A stretch of DNA of 64,000 nt from Stenopsyche tienmushanensis (Eukaryota > Arthropoda > Insecta > Trichoptera > Stenopsychidae), in contig WACJ01000111.1 in NCBI GenBank assembly GCA_008973525.1, positions 868,001 to 932,000 on the forward strand. Direction: 5' to 3'. How positions within the stretch are numbered: the first letter of the stretch is position 1; every line of letters begins with the position of its first letter. Shown one piece after another: positions 37,268-48,576 of this stretch. The notes beneath the pieces are model-generated. The model was not told the origin of the DNA, ran no database searches, and saw nothing but the letters and a program-made list of their open reading frames with translations. Made by a program: the position numbers and the translations under genes.

Positions 37268-37867
37268 CTATATTAGCACCCTTAAAATTGTCAATAGTTG
37301 AAATTGTATTTTTAATAGCAAATGTTATTCATATTCATGCCAATTTAAGTTACAACCCTGTCAGCAATACGAGAATTTCGATTAACGCAACAAAAAGGCA
37401 AATCCTTTATATACACAAGCGGACAAGCGCACCCTTTTTGGCATAAAATTTTGAGAATTCTTACACAGTAATGCCGTTAGCTACATGAGATTATATTTAA
37501 ATAAAATAAACGATTCTTTATTAATACACCATGAATTTATATGGTTATTCATACCATAATAACCATGCAGTCTTTAAAATATTATGCTTTAATGTATATG
37601 TACTTTTAATGAGTTCTACAAATCTGATTAAATTTAAAAAAGTGTTACTGTATTGAAATACAATTTATTTACACATTTATATGTAATTTGCTAGTTAATT
37701 ATATTATATAAATAAAATATTTGAGCCTATTGTCTTGTTTGTCATTTGTGTTTCTGTGGGAACGCTTTTAAAACATAAATTGGTTAAAATTGAATACTTA
37801 AACATTTTTTATTGTATTATATATAATCAAATGAATCTCCATAAACATGTTTTGTGCTAAAAAATAT
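37268..37867. other. Spacer between two initiator tRNA genes
   Basis: A/T-rich, with no gene. A word GTGTTTCTGTGGGAACGCTT at 37747 is a variant of those at 8824 and 48528. Confidence 0.5.
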
Positions 37868-37939
37868 TAGCAGAGCGTGGTTTCGATCCACGGACCTCTG
37901 GGTTATGGGCCCAGCACGCTTCCGCTGCGCCACTCTGCT
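37868..37939 (-). tRNA. Initiator tRNA-Met (CAT)
   Basis: Identical over 72 nt to the gene at 16692. Six-T terminator (A-run 37859-37864). The 3' flank resembles that of the 33473 copy. Confidence 0.97.
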
Positions 37940-38726
37940 CTATACTACAATTAAAGGAGATAGTATAGTTCTATTTTTTATTTTTATACATTGAAACTAA
38001 TAAATTTGTGATCAGTATATATCTAAATAATCTCGCCATGTCCTTAGTAGAAATCTAGCTGTACGGTTGTGGTAACCCACAGATGATTACATAATAGCGG
38101 TATGAATTCCATATTTTAATAAACGTCTGGAATATTGGCAATCTCCAGCCAAAAAATATTGATTATATTAGGGAATTTATACAATAAGGATAATAAACAA
38201 TGTTTTCTATTATAAAAATTTATTGATCTACATTGATGTGTATATAGTAAATTTTTAAATTTTAAGTATTATTTTGCTACATAATGATATTAATATTGTA
38301 CATAATCATCAAATTTAAATTTATACTATTGTATGATACGTTTTCGATATACCGCAATTGGATTAACCAGACGTGGATATGTAATAACTCTAATAGGCTA
38401 ATTGACAGACAACATATATTACTTTTTTTTGTAATCAAGGATAAAATCTGAGTAAAAATCATGCTACATATGTCAAATATGGCTATAATGGGCGGATTCC
38501 ATGAGCGTGGTTTCTTGTGCATGGTTTGCTAGCATGAACATTACTGCAGTGTAGTGATATTGTGAGGCAACCCTAGTGAAAATGAAGTGTTATTTTTTTT
38601 TACAAATTATATCCTAATTTATTGTGGCTCACTAGTTATGTTGGGGTAAAATATTTAAATTATCTATTTATTAGTGAAAATAGATTTTTTTAAAAATAAA
38701 AACATGCGGCTATTAAGTGGTTAATC
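37940..38726. other. AT-rich intergenic DNA
   Basis: No gene or repeat is recognised. Confidence 0.5.
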
Positions 38727-38734
38727 ATTTAGAT

Positions 38735-39083
38735 CAGCGCTTCTTAAACTTATGTAGTCCGCGGACCCCCTTTTGAGCAAAATTTCTTTCGCGGACCCCC
38801 TCTTGAGCAATTTTTTTTCGCGGACCCCTTCGTGAATATTTTTTTTCTTGGCAGACCCATCTCAATCCTTATGACCTAGTTTTTCCAACAAACAAACATT
38901 TCTTGGACAAAATAGATCTTTTTACAATGTTTTCTGTAAATAATTCGACGAAAATATCTTTTTCAAGTATAGATAAAGGTTGGAATTGGGTCAGCAAAAA
39001 AAAAAAAAAATGTTCAAAAGGGGGTCCGCGAAAAAAAAATCTTAAGAAGGGGTCTGCAAACTACATAACTTTAAGAACCGCTG
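38735..39083. mobile_element. hAT (Buster-type) MITE, 349 bp
   Basis: Left end CAGCGCTTCTTAAACTTATG and right end (complement) CAGCGGTTCTTAAAGTTATG are inverted repeats. The 8-bp flanks are ATTTAGAT (38727-38734) and ATATAGAT (39084-39091), one mismatch. Subterminal GCGGACCCC words repeat three times on the left and in complement on the right. No coding capacity. Confidence 0.92.
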
Positions 39084-39399
39084 ATATAGATCATCAAAGG
39101 CTAACACGGATCCAAATAAATAGTTTAGTTAGGTTAAGTTTAGATAACCGCAAAACCCTGCAAAGACCCGCTGGCCGCTAATTTGACACCGACGAAAAAA
39201 TTACCCAATTTAATATTTTGAACACGTACCATGCCATGTCAGTCGTCGATGACTGACATCGATTTTTATCAGTGCGCCATAGCAAACACCAGAACTGACA
39301 GTACTCAATCTAGTGAAATTATTGAGACCAACATTTATAACCCTTATATATAAATGGGAAATAATTCAACAATTTAAATGTATTCTTAAAAAATAATAT

Positions 39400-39471
39400 T
39401 AGCAGAGCGTGGTTTCGATCCACGGACCTCTGGGTTATGGGCCCAGCACGCTTCCGCTGCGCCACTCTGCT
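39400..39471 (-). tRNA. Initiator tRNA-Met (CAT)
   Basis: Identical over 72 nt to the gene at 16692. Six-T terminator (A-run 39388-39393). Confidence 0.97.
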
Positions 39472-39599
39472 TTATACTTATCACGTTAGGGAAATCTTTC
39501 ATCACTGTTATAAAAATAAAGTCTGAAAACCTAAGGAAGAATTGGTGTGATATTTAAATCATAATTTTAATGTAACGAATTGGATAACGGAATTATTCG

Positions 39600-40088
39600 C
39601 AAATGTTACGGACACTTTATTAAAACTAATGATAACGCTGGCCAGTGTCCACTGTTGGCTCAGTGATAATAAATGATGTCTCTGATATGCAACAAAAGGA
39701 TCCGCTGGACCCCATTTTAAAAGCCTTGCACAAACACAATCCTTTTCAATCTAGAACCCATTACGGAATAGATTTACATGAAAAGTATTTTCGCGACTCT
39801 GTGATAATGCACATAAATTTTATGCAAGACGTCCTCCACAATGCATCCATTGTGCAAACGTGAAATACCCATATGCACTTCTCGCAAATATTATTTCTAG
39901 AAAACACAATTGTTCAAATAGCGCCGGTGAAACGTTACGGAAAAAAGTCACGAGTGAAATCTTGGCATTCGCAGGCTCTTTGTCATACAAGCGGCTAGCT
40001 GAGGAGCACTCGCGACAATGGATGCAAAACCAAATTAATCCTCGTATGAGCAATGCTTTTAAGGTGAACTACCGGAAAGAAGACTTAC
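39600..40088. other. Base-balanced island with coding-like frames, unresolved
   Basis: Balanced composition sets this apart from its flanks. The plus strand has two stretches with plausible protein composition: from an ATG at 39687 to a stop at 39861-39863 (MQQKDPLDPILKALHKHNPF at its start) and 39925-40062 (containing SYKRLAEEHSRQWMQNQ). Neither has a convincing splice site or known domain. It may belong with the minus-strand exon next to it, or be non-coding. Confidence 0.25.
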
Positions 40089-40245
40089 CTGTGAGTATTC
40101 TCCCCAATCGTCTGCCAAGTACCTCATCTCTCTGCCCAGTTGGCGCCAGTCTGGATCGCCACTTCTCTCGTACACGCTCACCCAATTGCTATCTCCACTC
40201 TCAGCTGGAAAGTAGAATCTCAGTTTAAGACCTTTCAAATCCTTG
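40089..40245 (-). CDS. Candidate internal exon, unrecognised protein
   Basis: On the minus strand an open stretch ends CACAG followed by GTAAGT, a perfect splice donor, at 40083-40088. CTCTTGTGTTCAG gives a good acceptor just above 40245; a second acceptor, TTCTACTTTCCAG, would start the exon at 40204. The peptide includes LKLRFYFPAESGDSNWVSVY and DPDWRQLGREMRYLADDWGE. It is rich in Trp, Asp, Glu and Arg and looks like real coding sequence. I do not recognise the family. No partner exon was found, and the frame closes with TAA at about 40290 upstream, so a start must come from another exon. It may be a lone exon of a gene reaching beyond the window, or a relic. Confidence 0.35.
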
Positions 40246-40489
40246 CTGAACACAAGAGCTCTCCGATACAAGTATAACTTACGTTTTTATTATCTGGAGG
40301 GAGCTCGAGGCGCATTAAAAGCTGCTCAAGAGTAGTTATTAGTCTATCGCTCAAACATACTCATGAAATTTATTAGAAAATCCAAAACAAAATTAATATA
40401 TCGAAAAACCATACAATTCACTAATTCTGGATATCAAAATTTTAATCCAGACTATCCATGGATCATCCAGCATCCACAAAAATAATAAT

Positions 40490-40561
40490 TAGCAGAGCGT
40501 GGTTTCGATCCACGGACCTCTGGGTTATGGGCCCAGCACGCTTCCGCTGCGCCACTCTGCT
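40490..40561 (-). tRNA. Initiator tRNA-Met (CAT)
   Basis: Identical over 72 nt to the gene at 16692. Five-T terminator (A-run 40478-40482). It lies about 245 bp from the upper edge of the exon candidate at 40089-40245. Confidence 0.97.
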
Positions 40562-41415
40562 ATATGAAAATAATTATTTAAAATGCAGATATTTTGCAAA
40601 TCTGTAATTTAGCACAAATACGCATACATATATCAATAAGAGTTTTATTTACTTAAATCATTAAATATTACTTAAATATCAATTTTTGTGCAAAAATTGG
40701 GACGCATCCTCGACTTTGAATTGTATCAAATTTCGTCATAACGCGATCTAATTCTTATAGAAATTTAGAAAGTATATTATTAGGATGATGCATAAGTTTT
40801 TCCTCCTCTAGCTTCTAATTTTCACTCCCGTATTTCGATTAGTAGCCCCATTTTTTTCTAGTTTTTTGTTTCAATTTAAAGTCAAACCCAATGAAACACA
40901 TATTTTTCAATGCATGCTAATTTATTTTAAATTGGGCAAAATATCTGCTTAAATATGCGGATAAAAAATAAGTATACTACGATAATCCAGAAAGAAAAAA
41001 AGGTTAAAAGTAGATTTTGGTCAACCGATAACATCCACTCTAAAGGACTTTTTGTGTTTGATAAGATTCGAAGGGAGGCATACATTCATTATGATTCGCG
41101 AAAATCAAGAGAAAATATCTCAACAATGTGGTATATGCTTGTTTAAGAAAATTGATCGAAAGCTTCAAGAAATTATACCATATTCTGGACACAATGGACT
41201 AAAAATCTCATTAACTGTAGAAATAATCGCTTTCGATTCAAGATGACAGTTTAAAATTTATGTATTTTGTGTATACAAATATCAGGTTATCTATTTTTAT
41301 TTGTTTTTTTTATTACCCAATTTTTTCCATCAATAGATTTTCGTATACCCATTCATCTATTCTCAAGATATTGCTTCGTTTTGCATAAAAAATAGTGTTT
41401 ACAGTCGGTCTAGAG

Positions 41416-41721
41416 CAGCGGTTCTAAAACTGGGGTCCGCGAAGACATTATTGGAGATCCGCGAAAATATAAACAAAACATTTATCTATACTTGAAAAAA
41501 TATTTTCGTCGAATTATTTAAGGAAAAAATTTTTAAACGGTCTATTTTGACCAAGAAATGTTTGTTTGTTGAAAAAATTAAGTCACAACGGTTGGGATGG
41601 TTCCGCAAAAAAATATTATTCACGAGGGGGTCCGCGAAAAAGAATTTGCTCAAGAGGGGTTCCGCGAAAGAAATTTTGTTCAAGAGGAAGTCCGCGGACT
41701 ACATGAGTTTAAGAAGAACTG
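41416..41721. mobile_element. hAT (Buster-type) MITE, 306 bp
   Basis: Ends CAGCGGTTCTAAAACTGGGG and (complement) CAGTTCTTCTTAAACTCATG. A perfect 8-bp duplication GTCTAGAG flanks it (41408-41415 and 41722-41729). Internal GTCCGCGAAA blocks are repeated near both ends. Confidence 0.95.
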
Positions 41722-41913
41722 GTCTAGAGTAAATAAGCAAAAAAGAGGAATAATTTTCAGTATCTCGAACCATATAATATGAATGCATTTGCTGTTGTTG
41801 ATGTATGATTTGTGTTTTGAAATGAAATTTTATGGATGGCAAAGCAAACATTTTAATAACCATTTTAATGATAATTTATATTTAATAAATATATACATTC
41901 GGTTTATCTAAGC

Positions 41914-42137
41914 CAGAGGTTCTTAAACTGGGGTCTGCGGACTCCTGAGGATTTGCGAAGCCATTACCGCGAGGTCCGCGAAAATATAAAAAAATCATTC
42001 ATCTATACTTGAACATGATATTTTCTTGGAATTATTTACAAAAAATTGTAAGAAGAACTATTTTGACCTATATTTGACCAAGAAATGTTTGTTTGATGGG
42101 ATAAGGTCCGCAAATAACATAAATTGAGGAAATGCTG
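41914..42137. mobile_element. hAT (Buster-type) MITE, 224 bp
   Basis: Left end CAGAGGTTCTTAAACTGGGG; right end (complement) CAGCATTTCCTCAATTTATG. Flanks ATCTAAGC (41906-41913) and ATCTAAAC (42138-42145) differ at one base. Confidence 0.9.
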
Positions 42138-42642
42138 ATCTAAACCATTTAGATCTTTTTATTTTTTTTTTCAAATTTAGAAAGTAGTTTAAAATATAGT
42201 TTTAAACAATTACATTCTAAATTTGATTTTAATATGTTTGCGTGTTAAAAGAGCTATACCTAACCAACTTTAAATAAATGTTGATCGGCTAGTTCAAATG
42301 ACTGAGAACTTATGCACCACTCTAATAAATTTATTTGTAAATATTAATAATAAGAGGGAATTGTTTATGTAGATTAAAATGAATATACATCATTTTTTAA
42401 AGATGAATCTTAATATTGAAATTATTTTTATGATATTTTATAATACTCCTTTTTAAGATTTCGTTTACAGCACATTTTTTCTAATAAGCTAAAAGCAAAT
42501 AAGTGATAAAAATTAAAAATATTGTAATTTTAAGAATAATTTGTCCAGTGATTAAAATAAAAAAATAATAATTTTAGAGAGTATAAATAGGATAATTCTA
42601 CATTCATAGTAAGATAGAATATTTTTAACCCTATGAGTACAG

Positions 42643-42714
42643 AGCAGAGTGGCGCAGCAGAAGCGTGCTGGGCCCATAACCCAGAGGTCCGTGGATCGAA
42701 ACCACGCTCTGCTA
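42643..42714 (+). tRNA. Initiator tRNA-Met (CAT), plus strand, D-loop variant
   Basis: The only copy on the plus strand. It matches the others except for one change, GCGCAGCGGAA to GCGCAGCAGAA, which puts A in place of G18 of the D loop. G18 normally stacks against position 55 of the T loop to hold the elbow. All stems, the anticodon, A54, A60 and the B box are intact, and a T5 terminator follows at 42719-42723. It may be transcribed, but its product could fold less well. Confidence 0.92.
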
Positions 42715-43766
42715 TATCTTTTTGGTTTTTTTTTCACACAATATTAAAGCTTTCAGTAATATTTTAATCATAAAATAAACAGTAATAAAGCGTAATTTTT
42801 AATTGTATAAGAAAATAACACTTAAAATCCGCACACACATTGCCGTAATTTTGCAGATATTGCATCATACTAAGCTAGGCGCGGTAGCATGTGACGTGAA
42901 ATTAAATGAAAGTAAGTCGGATAGAACGAAGGTCAATAATATCTTTATCAACAGAGAAGAGAAGTGAAGTAATCCACGTTTGCTAATATCCGATAAGAAC
43001 TCTTTCTAATCTAATTTAAATATACATTAATTGGAAATGTTCACATCCATGTCATCTTTATCAAACGTTCACATCTTAATGTATTTGAATTGAAGATGAT
43101 GGAATTCGGAAAATTGAGCAGTTTTCCATGAAAGATATTGAACAACTACTCGAAACGATCATGGAGCATGTGATGAAAAGAGCCATTTGAAATATCCAGT
43201 GTCTTCTTTCTTTGAAAATAATATAAGATTATGTTGTAATCGTTACGTAACCCTTCAGGTACTATCGTTTTTTTTTTCAATTCTTTGTAATTTTAAGCAA
43301 AAAAACCAAAATCAATTTTAAAAAAAAAACATTATTCAGAGTTTTCACTTCAACAATTAAAAAAACCATAAGGAATAGGACTAAATTGAAAAAGCGTCGA
43401 GACGTGTAAAATTTTATTTACTTTCTAATGGATCCCGGCCATCTTTCCACCCTCAGTATTTTTTGCACATTTGCCACCGAACAACAAAAAGAGGACGTAG
43501 GTTGAAATAACCGCAACAAAACACCCAAAGCCCCTTATTATTTTGGGAAAAAAGTCAATTACACGTATCCGGACAGTGGAAGAGTTAAAAGGGGAAGGCA
43601 AATATGTACCGCGTGGCCATTTTAAAAAGTAAACGATAATTGAACCCGGGACAATGGGAGTCGGGCGGTTTTCATATAATATGTACAGAATGTTTCAAAA
43701 CGCTACGCTTTTAATAAAATTCAATCCATCCAGCAGAGGAAAAAATAATAACTGTCAAAAACATCC
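42715..43766. other. Gene-free intergenic DNA
   Basis: A balanced island lies at 43400-43680. No gene or transposon end is recognised. Confidence 0.5.
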
Positions 43767-44796
43767 AAAACTCAAACCTCTTTTTGTGCGACTTTTTTTG
43801 TGCGATCTTTGAAGTTATGCGGTTTTTTTAAAGCATTTTTTTTTAAATTCATAAACAGTATATATTAAGATATTTTGGATAAAATAGGAAATAAATCGTC
43901 AACACTAACCGAAATTTGGAAAAAAATTATAATTTTGGACTGTATAAATCATATTGCATCTGCTATCGCTAATTATACCACCACGCTCTTTATTCTAGTT
44001 TAGATTTTTTTTAAATTGTTTCGACTTTTAAAAATACATTCTCCAAAGGAATTTCCAAAATTCCTTCCAAAACTACTTACCGAGTTATAGCTATTTTTGT
44101 GACGCGGCAACATGGCCGGTTCTACCATAATGAAATCTTTTAACGCGTTTTTCTCTAAATTACTTTTTTCAACACGCTTGACATCATATCTCAAGTTTTA
44201 ATTAATTAATTTACTTCAAACTGGGTAAGAATCTTTTCTATATAGCCCTCTATTATTCCTACCAGATTTATGCCAAAATTTATTTTTTATCCATTTAAAA
44301 AAAAAATTTAAAAAACGACTGAATTTTTTTTTATATAGTCGCCATTTTGTGATTTTTTTTTTGAGTTAGGGACTAGAGTGACATCTTTATTAATTATGAA
44401 TAATATTGTTGGAGAGAGAAAATCTACACAGAACAATGATGACATTGACACTGGGAGAGCGATTTTGAGTTATATCGAAAATCGCAACGTAAATTATCAT
44501 ACAGCGATGATAGTTTGTAATTATAATAATTAGTATTTCTCTAGATGTCAGACATCCTTAAAATTTTACCAAAAATGTTATTTTTTAATTGCCTTATTGT
44601 TTTCCTGTTTTTTTTTTTGTTAACTTTTTTTATGCGATTTTGGATATACTTTATATAGCTGTTTCAAAGTTATGCGGTTTTTAAATTCCTTGGAACGCAT
44701 CTTCACTTTTTCTATGTAAGTCAAACCTGTTTTGTGCGATTTCTTTTTGTGCGATTTTCCACGGAACGCATCTACCGCACAAAAAAAGGTTATACA
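43767..44796. mobile_element. Pogo-like TGTGCG MITE, copy 2
   Basis: Left end ACTCAAACCTCTTTTTGTGC; right end (complement) AACCTTTTTTTGTGCGGTAG. The TA flanks are blurred, so ends are approximate. It contains the inner segment shared with copy 1, including TAACGCGTTTTTCTCTAAA at 44141. The right side carries a duplicated terminal block (44715-44790). Confidence 0.7.
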
Positions 44797-45430
44797 TACC
44801 TGTGTACATGATAAAAAATACCATATATGAGTCATATTTAAAAAAAAACCGGAGTAAATCAATCCAATTGAACCATAGCATTCAAGCACTTTCAATATGA
44901 AATTAATCGAAACAGCATAATAAAAAAGTAGATGTGAGATCATTCACTTGAGCGTTACCTATGGAATCAAAGACTATAAAACGTTCAGCCAAATATTTTA
45001 CAAATTTAGAGCATAATAATAGCAAAAATATCCAAAAATACGCATGGCGGACTTTCGTAGCATTCCTATTAATGTTTTGATATTTAATATCACCTATCGC
45101 CATCCACGTCGGTGGTTTTTTTTTCGCAACCATGAGGCAGTGGGTGTTAATTCTGCACCCTTAAAAAGGGAGTGCTATGGGCAATAGCAATAGATAGACA
45201 GGGCTGATAAACCTGCCTTAATTACACGGTGACAGGCATTCGCGCGCGAAAATTGCGCGCCATAAGCCGGCGAGCTCCTGTCACTCTGCTGTTTCTGATA
45301 TCTTAGGACAGAGGTGGCACCCACTAATTATACAACAATGCCCTCTAAACTGCGAATTAAAGCAGCAAAAATTCAAATGTACACAAATAGCGAATAGATT
45401 GAAAGATATACTTAATAAAAATAGTGTTTT
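44797..45430. other. Gene-free intergenic DNA
   Basis: A balanced island lies at 45120-45330, with GCGCGCGAAAATTGCGCGC (45241-45259), a near-palindromic GC-rich word unusual for this window. No gene is seen. Confidence 0.5.
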
Positions 45431-45502
45431 TAGCAGAGCGTGGTTTCGATCCACGGACCTCTGGGTTATGGGCCCAGCACGCTTCCGCTGCGCCACTCTG
45501 CT
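45431..45502 (-). tRNA. Initiator tRNA-Met (CAT)
   Basis: Identical over 72 nt to the gene at 16692. The nearest T5 terminator (A-run 45417-45421) is about 9 nt beyond the 3' end, further than in the other copies. Confidence 0.96.
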
Positions 45503-48500
45503 GGATAACAACCCTTACGATATGAATGCTTATAAATTTTCCGAAAATATTCCCAATCTTATTGCAATATTGATTTTTAACGCTGAGGCAGTCTGTGTTG
45601 CGAATTGCATGTATCTAAACATGTAATTTAAATAAAATCCGTCGTGACATCAAAGGATTTCATCCTTGTAATTTATGCATTTAAACACAATTATTAAGCG
45701 GACCATTTCATACGGTCAATATGAGGTATTCATTTATGACCCGAAGGATCTTTAATTACGGGTCTCCGCTCTATGCGGTCTGGATTCAATGAACTCATCA
45801 AATATTCATATGGAAATTATATTGAATAACCCTAATCAGGCAAGGTATATAATTCGTTTGTGTTATTATTTTAGGCGAAAAATTTGATTTGGATGGCAAA
45901 TTTCACGAGCTTTCCCTGGTGGAAATCCTGACGCTAAGCCTTCGCTTGATTCAAGCAAGTGACGACTGACGATGACTCCAAACGCCCAATAATCCTATGC
46001 AAAACAGGATTGCGATAAAAAATCTTGTCTGAATGCTAATTTATTCGATTTTAAAATTTCAAGGATTTAAATTACAGCAATCAGTAATTTTGTATTGATA
46101 AAATAAAATTTTGAACACTACATCAATGTAATAGTATGATAAATCCAATTAATCATCTAAATATCATCACTGTTTTACTCAGAAAATATTTTTTAATTTC
46201 AAGAATTATGAAATTTGTAAGAAAGAAATGATAATCAATTAACATTTAACTAGAAAAATCTAAACACAAAAACTTATTTGCCTATAAAATATTGCACGGT
46301 TATATGAAATACACATTTAAGTCCATCAGCGTTTGATTGACTACAAATCGTGCGGCACACATTTAAATATAACTTTCAACTTTTTTCTGTTAATAGAGAG
46401 TTAAAAAGAATCACAACTGTGACTAAATATTTGCTATATATATAAATAAGCTTTATTCAAAGCACAAGCTTACTTTGAATCCACAGTAATGAGTTTCTCC
46501 TGAACTCAAGTATCATTACGCGATTTTTCCACCCGCATCATAAAATCAAACGGCAAGCCTTATCTGTGCGGAGATGTCATCCAGGCGAGCTGAATCTGCG
46601 CTTAATCCTGTTTCCCTGTTAACATCCACGTGACGCTCGCTTAATTATAGCCTCAGTCCGTTCCCGGCCCTTTGATGATGATTGCGACACTATCAACTCA
46701 GCCTCCGGCCCTGCATCAATTCCACAATGCCACTGATTAAAACTAATAAAAGCGATACCCTGTAATTATCTATCCAGAAAGAAATCCATCGAACTACGCG
46801 TTGAAATCCTAAATATATATATACATTTAAATAAAATATACATGCACAAAATATACGACATAAAGGGATGAAAAATGCCCTGGGCGGAAGTCTGTTTCCG
46901 TAAGTCGTTTCCGGGCGACTTTCCCTCGCTCTGGTCATTTCAATGACAAAGAGACTCTTTTTTTTTAACATATTTCAACTTTCATAAGAACGCTTAAAAC
47001 AGTCTCAATTACATCTCAAATTATATTTCAGTCAACAAATAAAATCATCCCTTATGCAATAAAAATTTAATATTTTTAATATCGAAAAAATATACATATC
47101 ATCCCTTTATAACGACCCTTTACCCTTTCGACAAAGAAAAAATATGCGAACGGTCTCTTGATGCTGAAAGTTATTAATTACGGATTTAATTCGCGGGAAA
47201 AATGATTTTCACGAGCGGCTGGACCTAAAACTACCCTCGCTTTTATTAGGGCTGTCTGTTATGAGGTCGCGTTTTATACGTCTCATACAAGTAATATATA
47301 TGCATTTAAAAAACATATTTTTTGCATTGATTCAAATTCAAATCATACGCAATAAATTTGTGTATTTTATGACTATCAAAGCGCAATTCTGACGCAATAC
47401 GATGAAACTATCGATCTTATTCAATCAAACTTATTATTTATATTTTTTTTTAAGTATTTCGGTTGTAAATTAAAATATATGATAATTAATATTTCTTTGA
47501 TATTTACAGACTTTCTAATGAAAAACTGTATAAATACATACGGCGCGGCTTAGGGCAGAGTGTACATTTTTACATTGGAAGTCCACCCCTTTGTCAAGAG
47601 ATGTAATTTAACCCTTTACTGCCCATCGGAGCACAACTCACCCCCGCGGGGTTCCCTAGCACTCAAAGCTTAGTATGATTAACATGCCAGTATAAATCGC
47701 GTATTAGTCATTATCAAATACATTCATCCGATGCATAATTATGGAACGCCTATTTGTCACACTTCCATGCCAAATATACAATATATCTTGGATTATTGAT
47801 AATATTTGCATAAATAACGATAAATATGATTTAATCAAATAACTATTACATTAAAAAAATCATAATACAAATGTCGTGGATTTATTTATGTTCGTTTTAT
47901 GATGTCATATTTGCAATGGAGCCTCTGTCAGTCAATCGTATTTTATAGTTCGTACGTAAATCATTATATTTTTATAAATTTGAATAAGTGTACATAGAAT
48001 TTCCTTCGGAAAATCCCGTCGGAAAAATGTCAATTTACCATTAGGGTATAATCGGCTAAAATTTTAAAAAAATCACAGTTCGCCCCCCATGTTTCAATAT
48101 TCTTAAGCCATCATACGCATATTCGCAAATCTTCTTTGGTGGATATTAATACGTATTTTAACCCTTTGATACTGTACAACCCTTTCGAAGCACGCGTCGC
48201 TCCATCAGATTAAGCAAGCACCGTCATCTATCGTCCAAAACCGACCAAATTAACTGTCCGTGCCAATATGATACGTTGTAAGTCATTCTCGTATTGCAAT
48301 AGTGCGTTCAATATATCAAGGATTTGATTAATAAATATTTATACTTATATTACCCTCCAACGATTTGTAATTTTGATATCTTAACCTGTTAAATTTAGAT
48401 AATATCAATCACAAAACGATATGTTCTGTCCGTAAGTCGATGATGGATAATGCATACATTAAAATTTATTAAATATAAAGCATAAATGACGGTCTATATT

Positions 48501-48576
48501 CAAAGGTATGCGATTTGCCATTTGTGTTTCCGTGAGAATGCTTGGAAAATGAGCTAAGATATTCAATAACATTCTC
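45503..48576. other. Gene-free intergenic DNA
   Basis: Balanced islands lie at about 45690-46010, 46490-46740, 47110-47280, 47560-47680 and 48100-48300. TTAACCCTTTACTGCCC at 47609 and TTAACCCTTTGATACTG at 48158 resemble piggyBac-like ends, but no partner ends are seen. No gene is supported. Confidence 0.5.

Larger units (their letters stand above)
40780..42325. mobile_element. Mariner-type element hosting two hAT MITEs
   Basis: Left end TTAGGATGATGCATAAGTTT and right end (complement) TTAGAGTGGTGCATAAGTTC are inverted repeats, with TA at 40778-40779 and 42326-42327. Subtracting the two hAT MITEs and their duplicated 8-mers leaves about 1.0 kb. No transposase motif is readable inside, so this is a decayed or deleted copy. 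Confidence 0.75.

Noticed and set aside
16692..45502. Initiator tRNA copies as tRNA-derived SINEs
   Set aside because: Each copy is a complete 72-nt tRNA with its own T-stretch terminator, no attached SINE body, no A-tail and no target duplications.
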